DNA of 64,000 nt from NCBI RefSeq assembly GCF_002915595.1, contig NZ_PQGG01000029.1, positions 29,906 to 93,905 on the forward strand, read 5' to 3'. This document shows, in pieces, positions 9,499 through 17,975 of this stretch (position 1 is the first letter of the stretch; every line of letters begins with the position of its first letter). Below the pieces are notes generated by a model. That model had not been told where the DNA came from, did no database searches, and saw only the letters and a list, made by a program, of their open reading frames with translations. The position numbers and the translations under genes were made by a program. Source of the DNA: Zhongshania marina. Its GTDB lineage: Bacteria > Pseudomonadota > Gammaproteobacteria > Pseudomonadales > Spongiibacteraceae.

Positions 9499-10658
9499 TG
9501 ATTTCTGCAGTGATGAATTTAATCCGCCGCGGTCACACTAGCCGCACATTAATAATGGTCTGCAGCTTCGCGGCTATCACCGCATGCAGCCCACCGCCAC
9601 CCAGTGCCAAACTACTTAAAGAAACCGGCGAGCTAAGTTTTATCAGCAACTATCAAGACTTCAGCGTGAGTAGCCAACAACTCGCAGACGCCAGTGCAGA
9701 CTTTTGCCAAACACCAGATCAAGCGGCGAAATTTGATACCCTGCGCACCAAATGGAAACAGGCCACCATTGATTGGGCCGCCATTCAAAACATTCAGTTT
9801 GGCCCGCTAATGGTCGACAACCAAGCGTGGAAAATTCAATTCTGGCCAGACAAGAAAAACCTCATTGCCCGCAAAGTCGAAACCTTACTTAAAGACGGCA
9901 AGCCCATCACCTTGCAACGTGTAGACGAGGCCAGCGTCGTAGTACAGGGATTGTCGTCGCTGGAGTACCAATTATTTGACAGCAAAGCGGGATCTCAACA
10001 GCGCTACACCGGCGAAGCGGGCGTACGTCGCTGCGAGTTATTAACTGCCGTTAGCACTCATTTGCAAAACGTCGCTGAGGGTTTGTATAACAGCTGGCGT
10101 AAAGATGGCGGCAACTATCTTGCAACATTTAGCGAGACCGGCGAAAACAACCCCGAGTTTTCAGACGATAATCTCGCCATCGGCTATCTACTAGACACGC
10201 TTGTCTCCGGTATTGAATTAATCAAACGGGACAAATTAGAACGGCCCCTCGCAATAAGCAGTAGCGCAAATAACGAGGCCCAAGGCAGCGCGCCACAAAC
10301 GCAGGTATACCAACTTGAATGGTGGCGTAGCCAATATTCTAAAGAGGCGATCATCGCAAACTTGAGTGCCCTCGAAGATATATTTAATGCCAATACAGGC
10401 TACGGTCTGGACGATTATTTGCGGGAAGACAAACAGCAAGACGCCCTCAGTGACAAAATTAATGAGGGATTTAAACGCTGCATCGTGGCGGCATCGGCCA
10501 TTGATGGCAGCTTGTTTGATATTGCAAACAAGCCCGAGCATCGCCAAGTAATTCTCGATTTTCACCGCGAACTCAGCCAGCTACTCGCCCTATTAAGAAA
10601 TGATTTACCCACTGCGCTAGGTGTCAGCTTAGGCTTTAATTCCAAAGACGGCGACTAG
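9498..10658 (+). CDS. Imelysin-family lipoprotein, second copy
   Basis: A 386-residue lipoprotein: signal peptide with lipobox ITAC (Cys30), then an imelysin domain. Where the first copy has GxHxxE, this one has Gly151-Leu-Ser153-Ser-Leu-Glu156, so the histidine is replaced by serine and metal binding probably differs. The ATG at 9498 shares one base with the upstream TAA, a typical coupling junction. An in-frame extension back to 9402 would overlap the cytochrome gene and was rejected because the lipoprotein signal begins after 9498. It is likely anchored in the outer membrane beside the cytochrome. Confidence 0.88.
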   Translation: MISAVMNLIRRGHTSRTLIMVCSFAAITACSPPPPSAKLLKETGELSFISNYQDFSVSSQQLADASADFCQTPDQAAKFDTLRTKWKQATIDWAAIQNIQFGPLMVDNQAWKIQFWPDKKNLIARKVETLLKDGKPITLQRVDEASVVVQGLSSLEYQLFDSKAGSQQRYTGEAGVRRCELLTAVSTHLQNVAEGLYNSWRKDGGNYLATFSETGENNPEFSDDNLAIGYLLDTLVSGIELIKRDKLERPLAISSSANNEAQGSAPQTQVYQLEWWRSQYSKEAIIANLSALEDIFNANTGYGLDDYLREDKQQDALSDKINEGFKRCIVAASAIDGSLFDIANKPEHRQVILDFHRELSQLLALLRNDLPTALGVSLGFNSKDGD

Positions 10659-10677
10659 CAGCAACGGCGGTATTGGT

Positions 10678-11787
10678 ATGCAAAGACGTCAATTTTTAAT
10701 AAGCTCCGGCGCCCTGCTCTGCGCGCCGAGTTCTCTATTTGCAAGCTCCCCAGCGAATGAGCAAGCAAGTGCCGAGTTTAGCCCCGTGCTGTCTGCGGCC
10801 ACCGAACCAAGCGGCAACCGTATTGGTGTTTGGCAAGATTCCGGATGGCAATATTCCCAGCCGATTCCCCATCGCGGCCACGACAGCCTCTATCATCGCC
10901 GGCGGAAAGAATTACTCTTTTTCTCCCGACGCCCCGGTCGCGAACTCTATATTGTCAGCACCGAAACCGGCGAAATACTACAAACAATAATCAGTGAAAA
11001 CGGCTACCACTATTACGGTCACGGCTGCCTAAGCGCAGACGGCCGCTATCTTTATACCACGGAAAATCATGCTGATAATGATGGCGCGGGCTGCATTGGA
11101 ATCTACGACTGCGAAGACAATTACCGCTGCCTTGGACATATGGATTGCGAGGGAATCGGCCCCCACGAACTGGCCTTAATGCCCGACGGCAAAACTCTGG
11201 CCATCGCCATCGGCGGTATAAAAACGCTGCCAGCCAGCGGACGTAAAACATTAAATCCCGACACCTTGGCGCCGGGCCTGCACTACCTCGACTTAGAATC
11301 GCAGCGGATTGTAGAAAAAGTAGCTGCGCCCCACTTCCAACTCAGCCTGCGCCATTTAGACGTGGGTAGCGACGGCAGTGTTTTGATTGGCGCCCAGTTT
11401 CAAGGCCGCCTACCTTCCGAACAAGCGCTGGTCTATTTCCACCGCCGCGGCGAAACATTAAAGGCAATGAACACCGATGAACTGCCTTTGCGCTTTAAAC
11501 ACGACTATATTGCCAGCGTCTGTATTGATGACCACAGTAAATGGGCGGTAACAAGCTGCCCCCGCGACAATTTAGTCTGCCTATGGAATATGCAAAACCA
11601 ATCACTGTCACAGGTATGGTCGCTCCGTGACTGCGCCGGCGCCATTTATGATGCCGCCTATCAGCAGTTCATTTTAAGTAATGGCGACGGTCAACTGCTT
11701 GCGCTAAAACCCGGCAGTAGCAAATTAAAGCTACTTGCCTATAGTGCCGGCACCCAATGGGACAACCATCTTAGCCTGCTCGTTTAA
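10678..11787 (+). CDS. DUF1513 beta-propeller protein
   Basis: A 369-residue protein with a twin-arginine type leader (RRQFLISSGALL, residues 3-14). This is followed by repeated blades with HRGHD, FFSRRPGRELYI, GHGCLSADGRYLYTTEN and GPHELALMPDG segments, typical of the DUF1513 seven-bladed propeller. The family is almost always found with imelysins and the di-haem cytochrome. Its biochemical role is unknown; a periplasmic scaffold or cofactor-binding role is inference. It lies 19 bp after the second imelysin gene and 26 bp before the multicopper oxidase. Confidence 0.85.
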   Translation: MQRRQFLISSGALLCAPSSLFASSPANEQASAEFSPVLSAATEPSGNRIGVWQDSGWQYSQPIPHRGHDSLYHRRRKELLFFSRRPGRELYIVSTETGEILQTIISENGYHYYGHGCLSADGRYLYTTENHADNDGAGCIGIYDCEDNYRCLGHMDCEGIGPHELALMPDGKTLAIAIGGIKTLPASGRKTLNPDTLAPGLHYLDLESQRIVEKVAAPHFQLSLRHLDVGSDGSVLIGAQFQGRLPSEQALVYFHRRGETLKAMNTDELPLRFKHDYIASVCIDDHSKWAVTSCPRDNLVCLWNMQNQSLSQVWSLRDCAGAIYDAAYQQFILSNGDGQLLALKPGSSKLKLLAYSAGTQWDNHLSLLV

Positions 11788-11813
11788 GCCCCGACAAGAT
11801 AGCTGGAGAATAT

Positions 11814-13202
11814 ATGAAACGCAGAACACTGTTAAAAACGGGTGCCGCAGGTTTTGCCGGCGCCTGCTTTCCCACCCTGAGCTTGGCGATGGGCTCGGCA
11901 GACAAAGTAAGCAAGGCAGAGTACGACTACATTCTTACCGCAGAACCGGCAAAAGCGCGTATCGCCAAGGGCGGCGACAGCGACATTCTCGGTTTTAACG
12001 GCCAGTTTCCGGCACCGGTTATTCGCGCCAAACAGGGCAAACTACTGCGTGTTTTATTCATTAATAAATTGGATGAAGCCACCACCGTTCACTGGCATGG
12101 CATCCGTATCGAAAACAGCATGGACGGCGTACCCCACCTAACTCAGCCGCCTGTAGAAGCGGGCGAAAGCTTCCTCTATGAATTTACCTGCCCCGACGCG
12201 GGGACCTTCTGGTATCACCCCCACATGAATAGCGTGGAGCAACTCGGCAAAGGGCTGGTCGGCGCACTGATTGTTGAAGAAGAAACACCGCAGGACTATC
12301 ACGACGTTGTAATCGGTTTAAAAGATTGGCGGCTAAAAAATGATGGCAGCTATCTACCCCTATCCATTCCCCGCGAAGCCTTTCGCGATGGAACCCTCGG
12401 CACCATCGCCACCGTCAACGGCCTACAAAAGCCCACCATAGAAGTACCCGCTGGCGAGCGCCTGCGTCTGCGTTTTTTAAATATGGACAACACTCGGGTA
12501 TTTAACCTGAGCATGCGAGATAGCGCTGCCCAAATTATTGCCATAGACGGCAGCCCGATTGATAAACCTGTACCACTGGATGTTCACCCCACTGGGGCAG
12601 GTATGCGTCTTGATGTAGGCTTTATATGCCCAAGCGAAATCGCAAAAGAAATTCCGATTTACGATATGAAGGGACGCTTTGGCGTTGAAATTTGCCGACT
12701 AAAAACCGTCGCGCCGGCGAAAAAAATCAGTAAAAAGCCCGGCATTCCCGCCCTGCCAATCAACCCTATCCCCGCCCCTCAATTAGCCTCGGCGGAATCG
12801 CTAAGCTTTGTTTTTGAGTGGGCCGGTGCATTGTCACCCAGCGATGCCCAAGGCCAAGTCGACCACAACTTCTGGTTGATAAACCGCCGCGCATGGAGCG
12901 ACCACAGCCACCAACATTTACCTGAACCACTGGCGGTCTTAAGCCTTGGCAAGACGTATATTTTCGAACTCCACAACGCCACACCGCATCACCACCCCAT
13001 CCACCTGCACGGGCTGATCTTCACCGTATTGGAGTCAGACAAAAAGACCATTACTCCCTTCCACACCGACACAATTTTGCTGGAAAAAAATGAGCGCGCA
13101 AAAATTGCCTTCGTCGCCGACAACCCTGGCAAGTGGATGTTTCACTGCCACGTCATCGAACATATGAAAACCGGCCTAATGGGCTATATCACCATCGCCT
13201 AA
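11814..13202 (+). CDS. Tat-exported multicopper oxidase
   Basis: A 462-residue multicopper oxidase with a twin-arginine leader (KRRTLLKTG, residues 2-10). All four copper-ligand blocks are visible: HWHG (His93, His95), HPHMN (His135, His137), HPIHLHG (His394, His397, His399) and HCHVIEH (His444, Cys445, His446, His450). The position five after His450 is Leu455, with Met456 next to it. GGAG 8 bases ahead supports the ATG. As the last gene of the imelysin operon it could be a ferroxidase that oxidises Fe(II) for the imelysin proteins. Copper detoxification (CueO/CopA-like) is the alternative. Confidence 0.88.
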   Translation: MKRRTLLKTGAAGFAGACFPTLSLAMGSADKVSKAEYDYILTAEPAKARIAKGGDSDILGFNGQFPAPVIRAKQGKLLRVLFINKLDEATTVHWHGIRIENSMDGVPHLTQPPVEAGESFLYEFTCPDAGTFWYHPHMNSVEQLGKGLVGALIVEEETPQDYHDVVIGLKDWRLKNDGSYLPLSIPREAFRDGTLGTIATVNGLQKPTIEVPAGERLRLRFLNMDNTRVFNLSMRDSAAQIIAIDGSPIDKPVPLDVHPTGAGMRLDVGFICPSEIAKEIPIYDMKGRFGVEICRLKTVAPAKKISKKPGIPALPINPIPAPQLASAESLSFVFEWAGALSPSDAQGQVDHNFWLINRRAWSDHSHQHLPEPLAVLSLGKTYIFELHNATPHHHPIHLHGLIFTVLESDKKTITPFHTDTILLEKNERAKIAFVADNPGKWMFHCHVIEHMKTGLMGYITIA

Positions 13203-13215
13203 ATCTTCATGGCAC

Positions 13216-13240
13216 GGCGCCGGTATTGGCGCCTATTTTT
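13216..13240 (+). terminator. Terminator of the imelysin/multicopper oxidase operon
   Basis: A GGCGCC / GGCGCC stem with a 6-nt loop followed by TATTTTT, beginning 14 bp after the oxidase stop codon. Confidence 0.75.
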
Positions 13241-13339
13241 GCTAGAAATTTGCTGCTGCAAGCTGTCATCTAAAACACAGCTGCTATACCAGTTTATGCT
13301 ACAAAGCCGCTTTTACCGCAGCTCAACTTAATTCGCTTT

Positions 13340-13408
13340 TGGTAAAAACCGCACGCTCAGAAATCGAAAATCAGGCAAAAATAGCTAGGTTTCGCTACAG
13401 CCTCAAAC
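13340..13408. repeat. Shared end sequence of cassette island, left copy
   Basis: The first 26 bp (13340-13365) match 61104-61129 at 24 of 26 positions. In both places about 31 bp then separates it from ACAGCCTCAA, which forms the outer edge of an attC-like site. It lies at the outer (3') end of the left cassette island as the matching copy does for the right one. The rest of 13241-13401 shows no gene. Confidence 0.6.
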
Positions 13409-13511
13409 GCCCAGCTCAGCGTCTTGACGAAAGAGGCACTTCTTTACCTTCTGAAATATCAGGTATCCACCAAAGTGGGAACTACACAATTCGCTGGAGC
13501 GGCTTGTAGAA
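13402..13511 (-). other. Degenerate attC-like site downstream of the GNAT gene
   Basis: On the minus strand this begins with TAC-AA-GCCGCTCCAGC and ends with GAGCTGGGC-GTTTGAG. That is the outer arrangement of an attC recombination site (AAC-AA-stem ... stem-spacer-GTT), but with a damaged left core (CTTCTAC). Its right edge sequence resembles that of the clearer attC at 61163-61234. Read as a decayed attC. Confidence 0.4.
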
Positions 13512-13524
13512 GTTTTTGCGCGCA

Positions 13525-13989
13525 CTAATTACCTACTGGAACATGGTAGCTTGTAAAACACCGACCTAATTGCTCAGTTTTATGAACTTTAGTGGATATT
13601 CTATTTAGCGCCTTGTACTCAGGCCTACTTTCGAGCAAATGAAATAGTATTTCTTTATGCCCCATCTCGTTAGCCCAGCACATGAGAACTTTGAAAATGG
13701 GTATGCCAAAACCCCAGAATTTTTGTGATATAACAATAGCTAATTCAAAGCCATTATCATCTGGCTGAATGCCACACCAACCGGCCAATACCCCACCTAT
13801 ATAAACTGCTCGAATACGACAGCCCTGTACCGCATCCATTTTAATTTTGTCTTCCATCCACGCTTGAAGGCTGGCGACATCAAAATATGGATGATCGATT
13901 AAATGTGTTCTCAGAGAATCCTCATTGACGACGCCTAGAAAGTCTTCTGGATTCACTTGATTAAAACACAAAAATTCTATTTCACTCAT
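13525..13989 (-). CDS. GNAT-family acetyltransferase-like protein
   Basis: A 154-residue protein with a GNAT layout: strand pair IRAVYIGGVLAGWCGIQ (about residues 58-74) and FELAIVISQKFWGFGIPIFKVLMCWA (about 81-106), the latter covering the acetyl-CoA binding loop and following helix. The canonical Q/RxxGxG/A is present only loosely, as KFWGFGI. The substrate is unknown. It lies between two attC-like sites on the same strand, so it looks like an integron cassette gene; GNATs are common cassette cargo. Confidence 0.7.
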   Translation of the reverse strand: MSEIEFLCFNQVNPEDFLGVVNEDSLRTHLIDHPYFDVASLQAWMEDKIKMDAVQGCRIRAVYIGGVLAGWCGIQPDDNGFELAIVISQKFWGFGIPIFKVLMCWANEMGHKEILFHLLESRPEYKALNRISTKVHKTEQLGRCFTSYHVPVGN

Positions 13990-13997
13990 ATCTCAAT

Positions 13998-14069
13998 ATC
14001 GAACGTCCGCATTAACGGTTGGTTTGGAACACAGCGGAATACCAGTCCGACAACATGCGCTTGTTAAGC
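13998..14069 (-). other. Integron attC site behind higA
   Basis: On the minus strand: core GCTTAAC, spacer AA, stem GCGCAT, a 40-nt middle part with a further inner stem, then ATGCG, spacer GAC and core GTTCGAT. This uneven AA/GAC spacing flanking complementary stems is the hallmark of attC sites. The site starts inside the last codons of higA, whose TAA stop is part of the GCTTAAC core. Length (72 bp) is typical. Confidence 0.75.
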
Positions 14070-14363
14070 TTGCGATACAAATTCGTAAGGACGAACGTGC
14101 AACATGGACTGGTGTTGACGAACTACCCAAAGGTCGTAGGCACTTTGCAGCCTAAGCCAGTGATCAGCGGATGGCTTTTTAAAAGCCAACTCTAGTCGTA
14201 AGGCCATCTCGGGAGTAATAGAGCCGCGTCCATTTAAAACTTTGGATAGTGTTTTACGGCTTATATTTAGGTGCTCAGAGACATCAGTAATTGTTACACC
14301 AGTTGGCTCAATTACTAATTCTTTAAGAATTTCACCCGGATGAGCCGGATTATGCATACTCAT
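14064..14363 (-). CDS. higA: HigA-family antitoxin
   Basis: A 99-residue XRE-type antitoxin. It starts with the family signature [11 protein letters not shown] (residues 5-15), then a helix-turn-helix with [20 protein letters not shown] (about 26-45) and [14 protein letters not shown]. It should neutralise HigB and repress the shared promoter. The start overlaps the toxin stop by one base (TAATG), so the two are translationally coupled with the toxin first, as usual in higBA. Its stop codon lies within an attC site, marking the pair as an integron cassette. Confidence 0.9.
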   Translation of the reverse strand: MSMHNPAHPGEILKELVIEPTGVTITDVSEHLNISRKTLSKVLNGRGSITPEMALRLELAFKKPSADHWLRLQSAYDLWVVRQHQSMLHVRPYEFVSQA

Positions 14364-14641
14364 TAGTGATAATCCTCATAATTAACAATTTCGGCATCTT
14401 TGCCGGTAAAGCGAAAAGTAACCCTCCAGTTTCCACTGACTGATACAGACCAAATACCTTTCCGGTTTCCTTTCAGCTCGTGCAAACCAAGACCTGGCAA
14501 ATCCATATCATCTGGGCTTTCCGCTTGATCAAGGTTGGTAAGAATTAGCTTCAAACGTTTGGCGTGCTTTGCCTGAATTCCCGATGCTTTACCGGAACGG
14601 TAGAACCGTTCAAGCCCTTTGTGTATGAAGCTAATAATCAT
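14363..14641 (-). CDS. higB: HigB/RelE-fold toxin
   Basis: A 92-residue RelE/HigB-superfamily toxin, a ribosome-dependent mRNA interferase in characterised relatives. Visible signatures are [17 protein letters not shown] (residues 7-23), the [26 protein letters not shown] core (about 53-78) and the terminal DYH. Basic and catalytic residues (Arg60, Lys61, Arg73, His92) fit the family. There is no ribosome binding site ahead of the ATG, and a promoter is placed so that transcription would begin at or next to it. Confidence 0.9.
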   Translation of the reverse strand: MIISFIHKGLERFYRSGKASGIQAKHAKRLKLILTNLDQAESPDDMDLPGLGLHELKGNRKGIWSVSVSGNWRVTFRFTGKDAEIVNYEDYH

Positions 14642-14647
14642 GCAGGT

Positions 14648-14675
14648 ATTGTAACCTTTGTGGTTACAGAATCAA
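14648..14675 (-). promoter_or_regulatory. higBA promoter with overlapping palindromic operator
   Basis: On the minus strand: TTGATT (14675-14670), 16 bp, TACAAT (14653-14648). The spacer holds a perfect palindrome, TGTAACC-N5-GGTTACA (14650-14668), overlapping the -10 element and suited to binding the HigA dimer. The -10 ends 6 bp before the toxin ATG, implying a leaderless or near-leaderless transcript. Confidence 0.65.
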
Positions 14676-15080
14676 ATATTGATTTTGAAGCTTATCAATT
14701 TAATCAAACTACTCAGGCCACACATCACTTTAGCCCCCTTATCACGGAACGGGTTTTTACCTTGATTAGAAATTTCTAGGGAGTTCAATGAGGTAGCGAT
14801 CTCGTTATTGACGAGCGCTGATCAAACGAAGACTAATTCCCTTTATTTCTGCCAAGCATTCCTTTCTCTTGATCATATCGCGCTACTTTGAAATTACAAC
14901 GAGTTAAGTGTTTTGCCAATGTGTTAATGGGAGCTACTCTCGGTCACTTGTCTTGACGACGCAGAAACAGTGACTGAGCAATTATGGCGCTTCAGCCATG
15001 ATATAAGTGAACTTGTGGCCATGTTATGCGCTGGGATAATCTAATCTATACCGCTGAAAAAAACATCTTGCCCATAAAAA
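14676..15080. other. Intergenic region without recognisable genes
   Basis: About 400 bp between the higBA promoter and the wax-ester synthase terminator. No convincing reading frame, tRNA or attC was found. An attI-like or attC boundary for the higBA cassette was sought (the expected mate of the GCTTAAC core) and not seen. Confidence 0.5.
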
Positions 15081-15100
15081 AGCCCCGCGATGGCGAGGCT
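15081..15100 (-). terminator. Terminator of the wax-ester synthase gene
   Basis: An 8-bp stem (AGCCTCGC / GCGGGGCT on the minus strand, one mismatch) with a 4-nt loop and a following T-run, 43 bp past the stop codon. Confidence 0.75.
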
Positions 15101-15142
15101 GTGTGCATTACTCAATGTCGATTAGCGCGCAAACATATCGCT

Positions 15143-16831
15143 TTACGAAACGGTATTTTTTATCGGTACAACCTTGGTGTCGTCCGCTACCGCACCATTT
15201 ACGCTAGCGCTTGCTGAGGCCTTTGCCGATGAGGCGCTTTTGGCCTTTCTTGCAACAGGCTTCTTAACGGCTTGGGTCACCGCCGGCTTTTTTGCGCTTG
15301 CCGAGCTAGCCGATGACGAGGCGGCTTTTTTTGCAACGCTAGATTTAGCCGCACTGCGTTTTGCAGGAGCAGGAGCAGGAGTCGAATTCGACTTGGCAGC
15401 GCTGCCTGTATTAGCGATATTTTTTGCCGCCGCAAGTAATTCATCAAAAGACTGTTCTATGCACTCTCGGTAAAACGCGGGATCAGGCATGGCGTTGCGA
15501 TCACCAAGAATCGACATGGTCATAATACCGTTGGAACTGAATATCAGGTGGAATAAACCCACGCCTGGCGTAAGCAAGCCCAAACCGTAGTAACGCACCA
15601 TTTGCGCGCCAGCGGAATACAGCGGGAAGTTTGGCCCCGCGACATTTGATACAACAGAACTGATTCCCAGCGGCAAATGACGAGTTAAACCATTGTTCAC
15701 ATAGCTACTAACTAATGAGGTAGTAATGGCTGGCGACATCACCCCCGCCAAACGCAGCACGTCCACTAGCGGCGAGTTCTCGCCGTATATTTTGGCTTCT
15801 TGAGAGCTTTTATACACGGCGGCAAGGCGCTCTAAAGGATCGGCAATATTGGTGTGCAATTCGACAAAAACGGAGCCCACCTGATTGTTTTCGTCGGTCA
15901 AACCACGGCGGGTGCGCATATCCAGCGGAATAGAAACCGACAGGCTTTCGTCGGGCAGTTCATTGTGATGTTCCAAGTAGCGCCGCAAACCACCGGCTAT
16001 CACACTTAGCACCACGTCATTAATTTTAACCTTGGAGGCATCTTTTAAAAACTTAACATCGGCCAGTTCAAATTCAGCAGCTTCAAAAACGCGGTAAGGG
16101 CCGACTGGGGTGTTAAAACGGGTTCGAGGCGATTTAATAGACGGAATGGGGATTTTCTTCTGCGCCATTCCCACCGCCATTTTGCCTAAATCACGCAACA
16201 CGCTAACACCGCCGGTCAACATTTTAACGCTGTTTTTAATATTATTTACCGCCGCAGAACCGGCTAAATACATCGTCCCCGGGGCTACATCCACGGTTAC
16301 CACTTCTGGCGCCTGCGGCACTGCGGCTGGGTCTGGCTCTAAATCGTGGATAACCGACATAATCGAAGAGCCGCCGGCCCCATCCACAAGGGAATGATGC
16401 ATTTTGGTGTAGATCGCAAAACCGCCTTTGGGCACGCCGGGGATATTGTCTAAGCCCTCAATGATATAGGCCTCCCACAAAGGGCGATTCATATCTAAAG
16501 GTCGCGCGTGAAGACGAGCAACCAATATACAAAGCTGACGCCAGTCACCTGGCTGCGGCAGTGCAATATGCCGAATATGAAATTCAACGTCGAAATTGGC
16601 GTCTTCTACCCAATAGGGTCGATCTACATTGCCTGGAACTTTAAGCAATCTGGAGCGAAAAATAGTGTGCTTTAGCAGGCGACGCTCAAAATTGGCGATA
16701 ACACCCTTGAAGCGGACAAAGCCTCCGGGTGCTGTCGACGGATCATAAATACCTAAACCGCCAACATGTTGGGGAGTATTCGGATGCTCTAGGTTAATAA
16801 ATGCGGTATCCAGAACGCCTAGCTGCTTCAT
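15143..16831 (-). CDS. Wax ester synthase/diacylglycerol acyltransferase (WS/DGAT)
   Basis: A 562-residue bifunctional acyltransferase that esterifies fatty alcohols or diacylglycerol with acyl-CoA to make storage lipids. The catalytic HHxxxDG motif is His145-His146-Ser-Leu-Val-Asp150-Gly151. The conserved N-terminus (LDTAFINLEHPNTP) and the C-terminal NVAGPN and PLYSAGA blocks are present. The usual length is about 450-480; the extra residues 474-562 form an Ala/Lys/Ser/Pro-rich basic tail resembling histone-H1-like or PhaF-type repeats. The ATG at 16831 was chosen for the AGAGGA ahead of it and because the family begins with this segment. Confidence 0.93.
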   Translation of the reverse strand: MKQLGVLDTAFINLEHPNTPQHVGGLGIYDPSTAPGGFVRFKGVIANFERRLLKHTIFRSRLLKVPGNVDRPYWVEDANFDVEFHIRHIALPQPGDWRQLCILVARLHARPLDMNRPLWEAYIIEGLDNIPGVPKGGFAIYTKMHHSLVDGAGGSSIMSVIHDLEPDPAAVPQAPEVVTVDVAPGTMYLAGSAAVNNIKNSVKMLTGGVSVLRDLGKMAVGMAQKKIPIPSIKSPRTRFNTPVGPYRVFEAAEFELADVKFLKDASKVKINDVVLSVIAGGLRRYLEHHNELPDESLSVSIPLDMRTRRGLTDENNQVGSVFVELHTNIADPLERLAAVYKSSQEAKIYGENSPLVDVLRLAGVMSPAITTSLVSSYVNNGLTRHLPLGISSVVSNVAGPNFPLYSAGAQMVRYYGLGLLTPGVGLFHLIFSSNGIMTMSILGDRNAMPDPAFYRECIEQSFDELLAAAKNIANTGSAAKSNSTPAPAPAKRSAAKSSVAKKAASSSASSASAKKPAVTQAVKKPVARKAKSASSAKASASASVNGAVADDTKVVPIKNTVS

Positions 16832-17016
16832 GCAATAATTCCTCTTATTATCATCACCCCTGCGCCGTTCAGGCCGAACGGCCCAGCGGACGGGCACATT
16901 AAGCATAGTACATCAATTCGCGACGGATCAAAGTAATTCAAATGTAATAGGCGCGGCAAAGAGATTCTGGGTATTAGGGTTAATACGCCCTAGAACCTCT
17001 TGTGACGCAATACTGA

Positions 17017-17970
17017 CTATTGGGGATTTTCTGTGCGGGATTTACGCTGGCGAGCTGGCGGCGGCGCGCCAACATGTTCTTCATTGCGCAGGCGCGCAAG
17101 TTCAACCTGTTTTTGGCGATCGCGAAAGCGCTTCTTTTGATCATCAGTCACTACATCAAAGCAGGCCGGACAGGTCACCCCCTCCTCGTAGAATTCGCTC
17201 TGTTTATCTAGGGCATTGATGGGCCGACGACAGCCGTGGCACAAATCGTGTTGCCCCGTCGCCAAGCCGTGCGTTACCGATACGCGGTTATCAAACACAA
17301 AGCACTCGCCCTGCCACAAACTCTCTTGCTCAGGGACTTCCTCTAAATACTTTAAGATGCCGCCTTCTAGGTGATAAACCTCGTCGAAGCCTTCGTGCTT
17401 CATAAACGCAGAGGCTTTTTCGCAGCGAATACCTCCGGTGCAAAACATCGCTACTTTTTTATGTTTTTGGGGATCGTAATGCTCGCGAACGTATTCTGGA
17501 AATTCTCTAAAACTAGTAGTTTTGGGATCGATTGCACCGCGAAAACTGCCAATTTCAACTTCGTAGTCATTGCGGGTATCTATCAGCAAGACCTCCGGAT
17601 CAGAAATTAACGCATTCCAATCTGCCGGTTTTACATAGCTGCCAACCACCTCATTGGGATCAATACCGTCGACACCCATTGTGACTATTTCTTTTTTGAG
17701 TTTTACCTTCATGCGGTAAAACGGCTGTTCTTTATCAAAGGATTCTTTGTGGCTCAAATCCGCTAGGCGCTTGTCTGCCCGCAAATAATTCAGCACGGTA
17801 TTAACGCCTTCGCGAGAACCCGCAATAGTGCCATTCACCCCTTCAGCCGCCAGTAGCAAGGTGCCTTTTACGCTGGCAGCGAGACAAACCTCTAATAAGG
17901 GCTCGCGCAATTCATGATAATCAGGAAGGCTGACAAATTTATACAAGGCCGCAACGACAAACTGATCCAT
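17017..17970 (-). CDS. trhO: tRNA uridine(34) hydroxylase TrhO (rhodanese family)
   Basis: A 317-residue protein of the YceA/TrhO family, which hydroxylates U34 of certain tRNAs on the way to cmo5U-type modifications. An N-terminal domain (about 1-95, with [11 protein letters not shown]) precedes a rhodanese domain with the active-site loop [10 protein letters not shown] (Cys177, Cys183), followed by a Cys-rich zinc-like segment (CHGCRRPIN ... CPAC, about residues 243-270). Length and order fit the family. It ends a short run with bolA 5 bp upstream. Confidence 0.92.
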   Translation of the reverse strand: MDQFVVAALYKFVSLPDYHELREPLLEVCLAASVKGTLLLAAEGVNGTIAGSREGVNTVLNYLRADKRLADLSHKESFDKEQPFYRMKVKLKKEIVTMGVDGIDPNEVVGSYVKPADWNALISDPEVLLIDTRNDYEVEIGSFRGAIDPKTTSFREFPEYVREHYDPQKHKKVAMFCTGGIRCEKASAFMKHEGFDEVYHLEGGILKYLEEVPEQESLWQGECFVFDNRVSVTHGLATGQHDLCHGCRRPINALDKQSEFYEEGVTCPACFDVVTDDQKKRFRDRQKQVELARLRNEEHVGAPPPARQRKSRTENPQ

Positions 17971-17975
17971 TTTCT

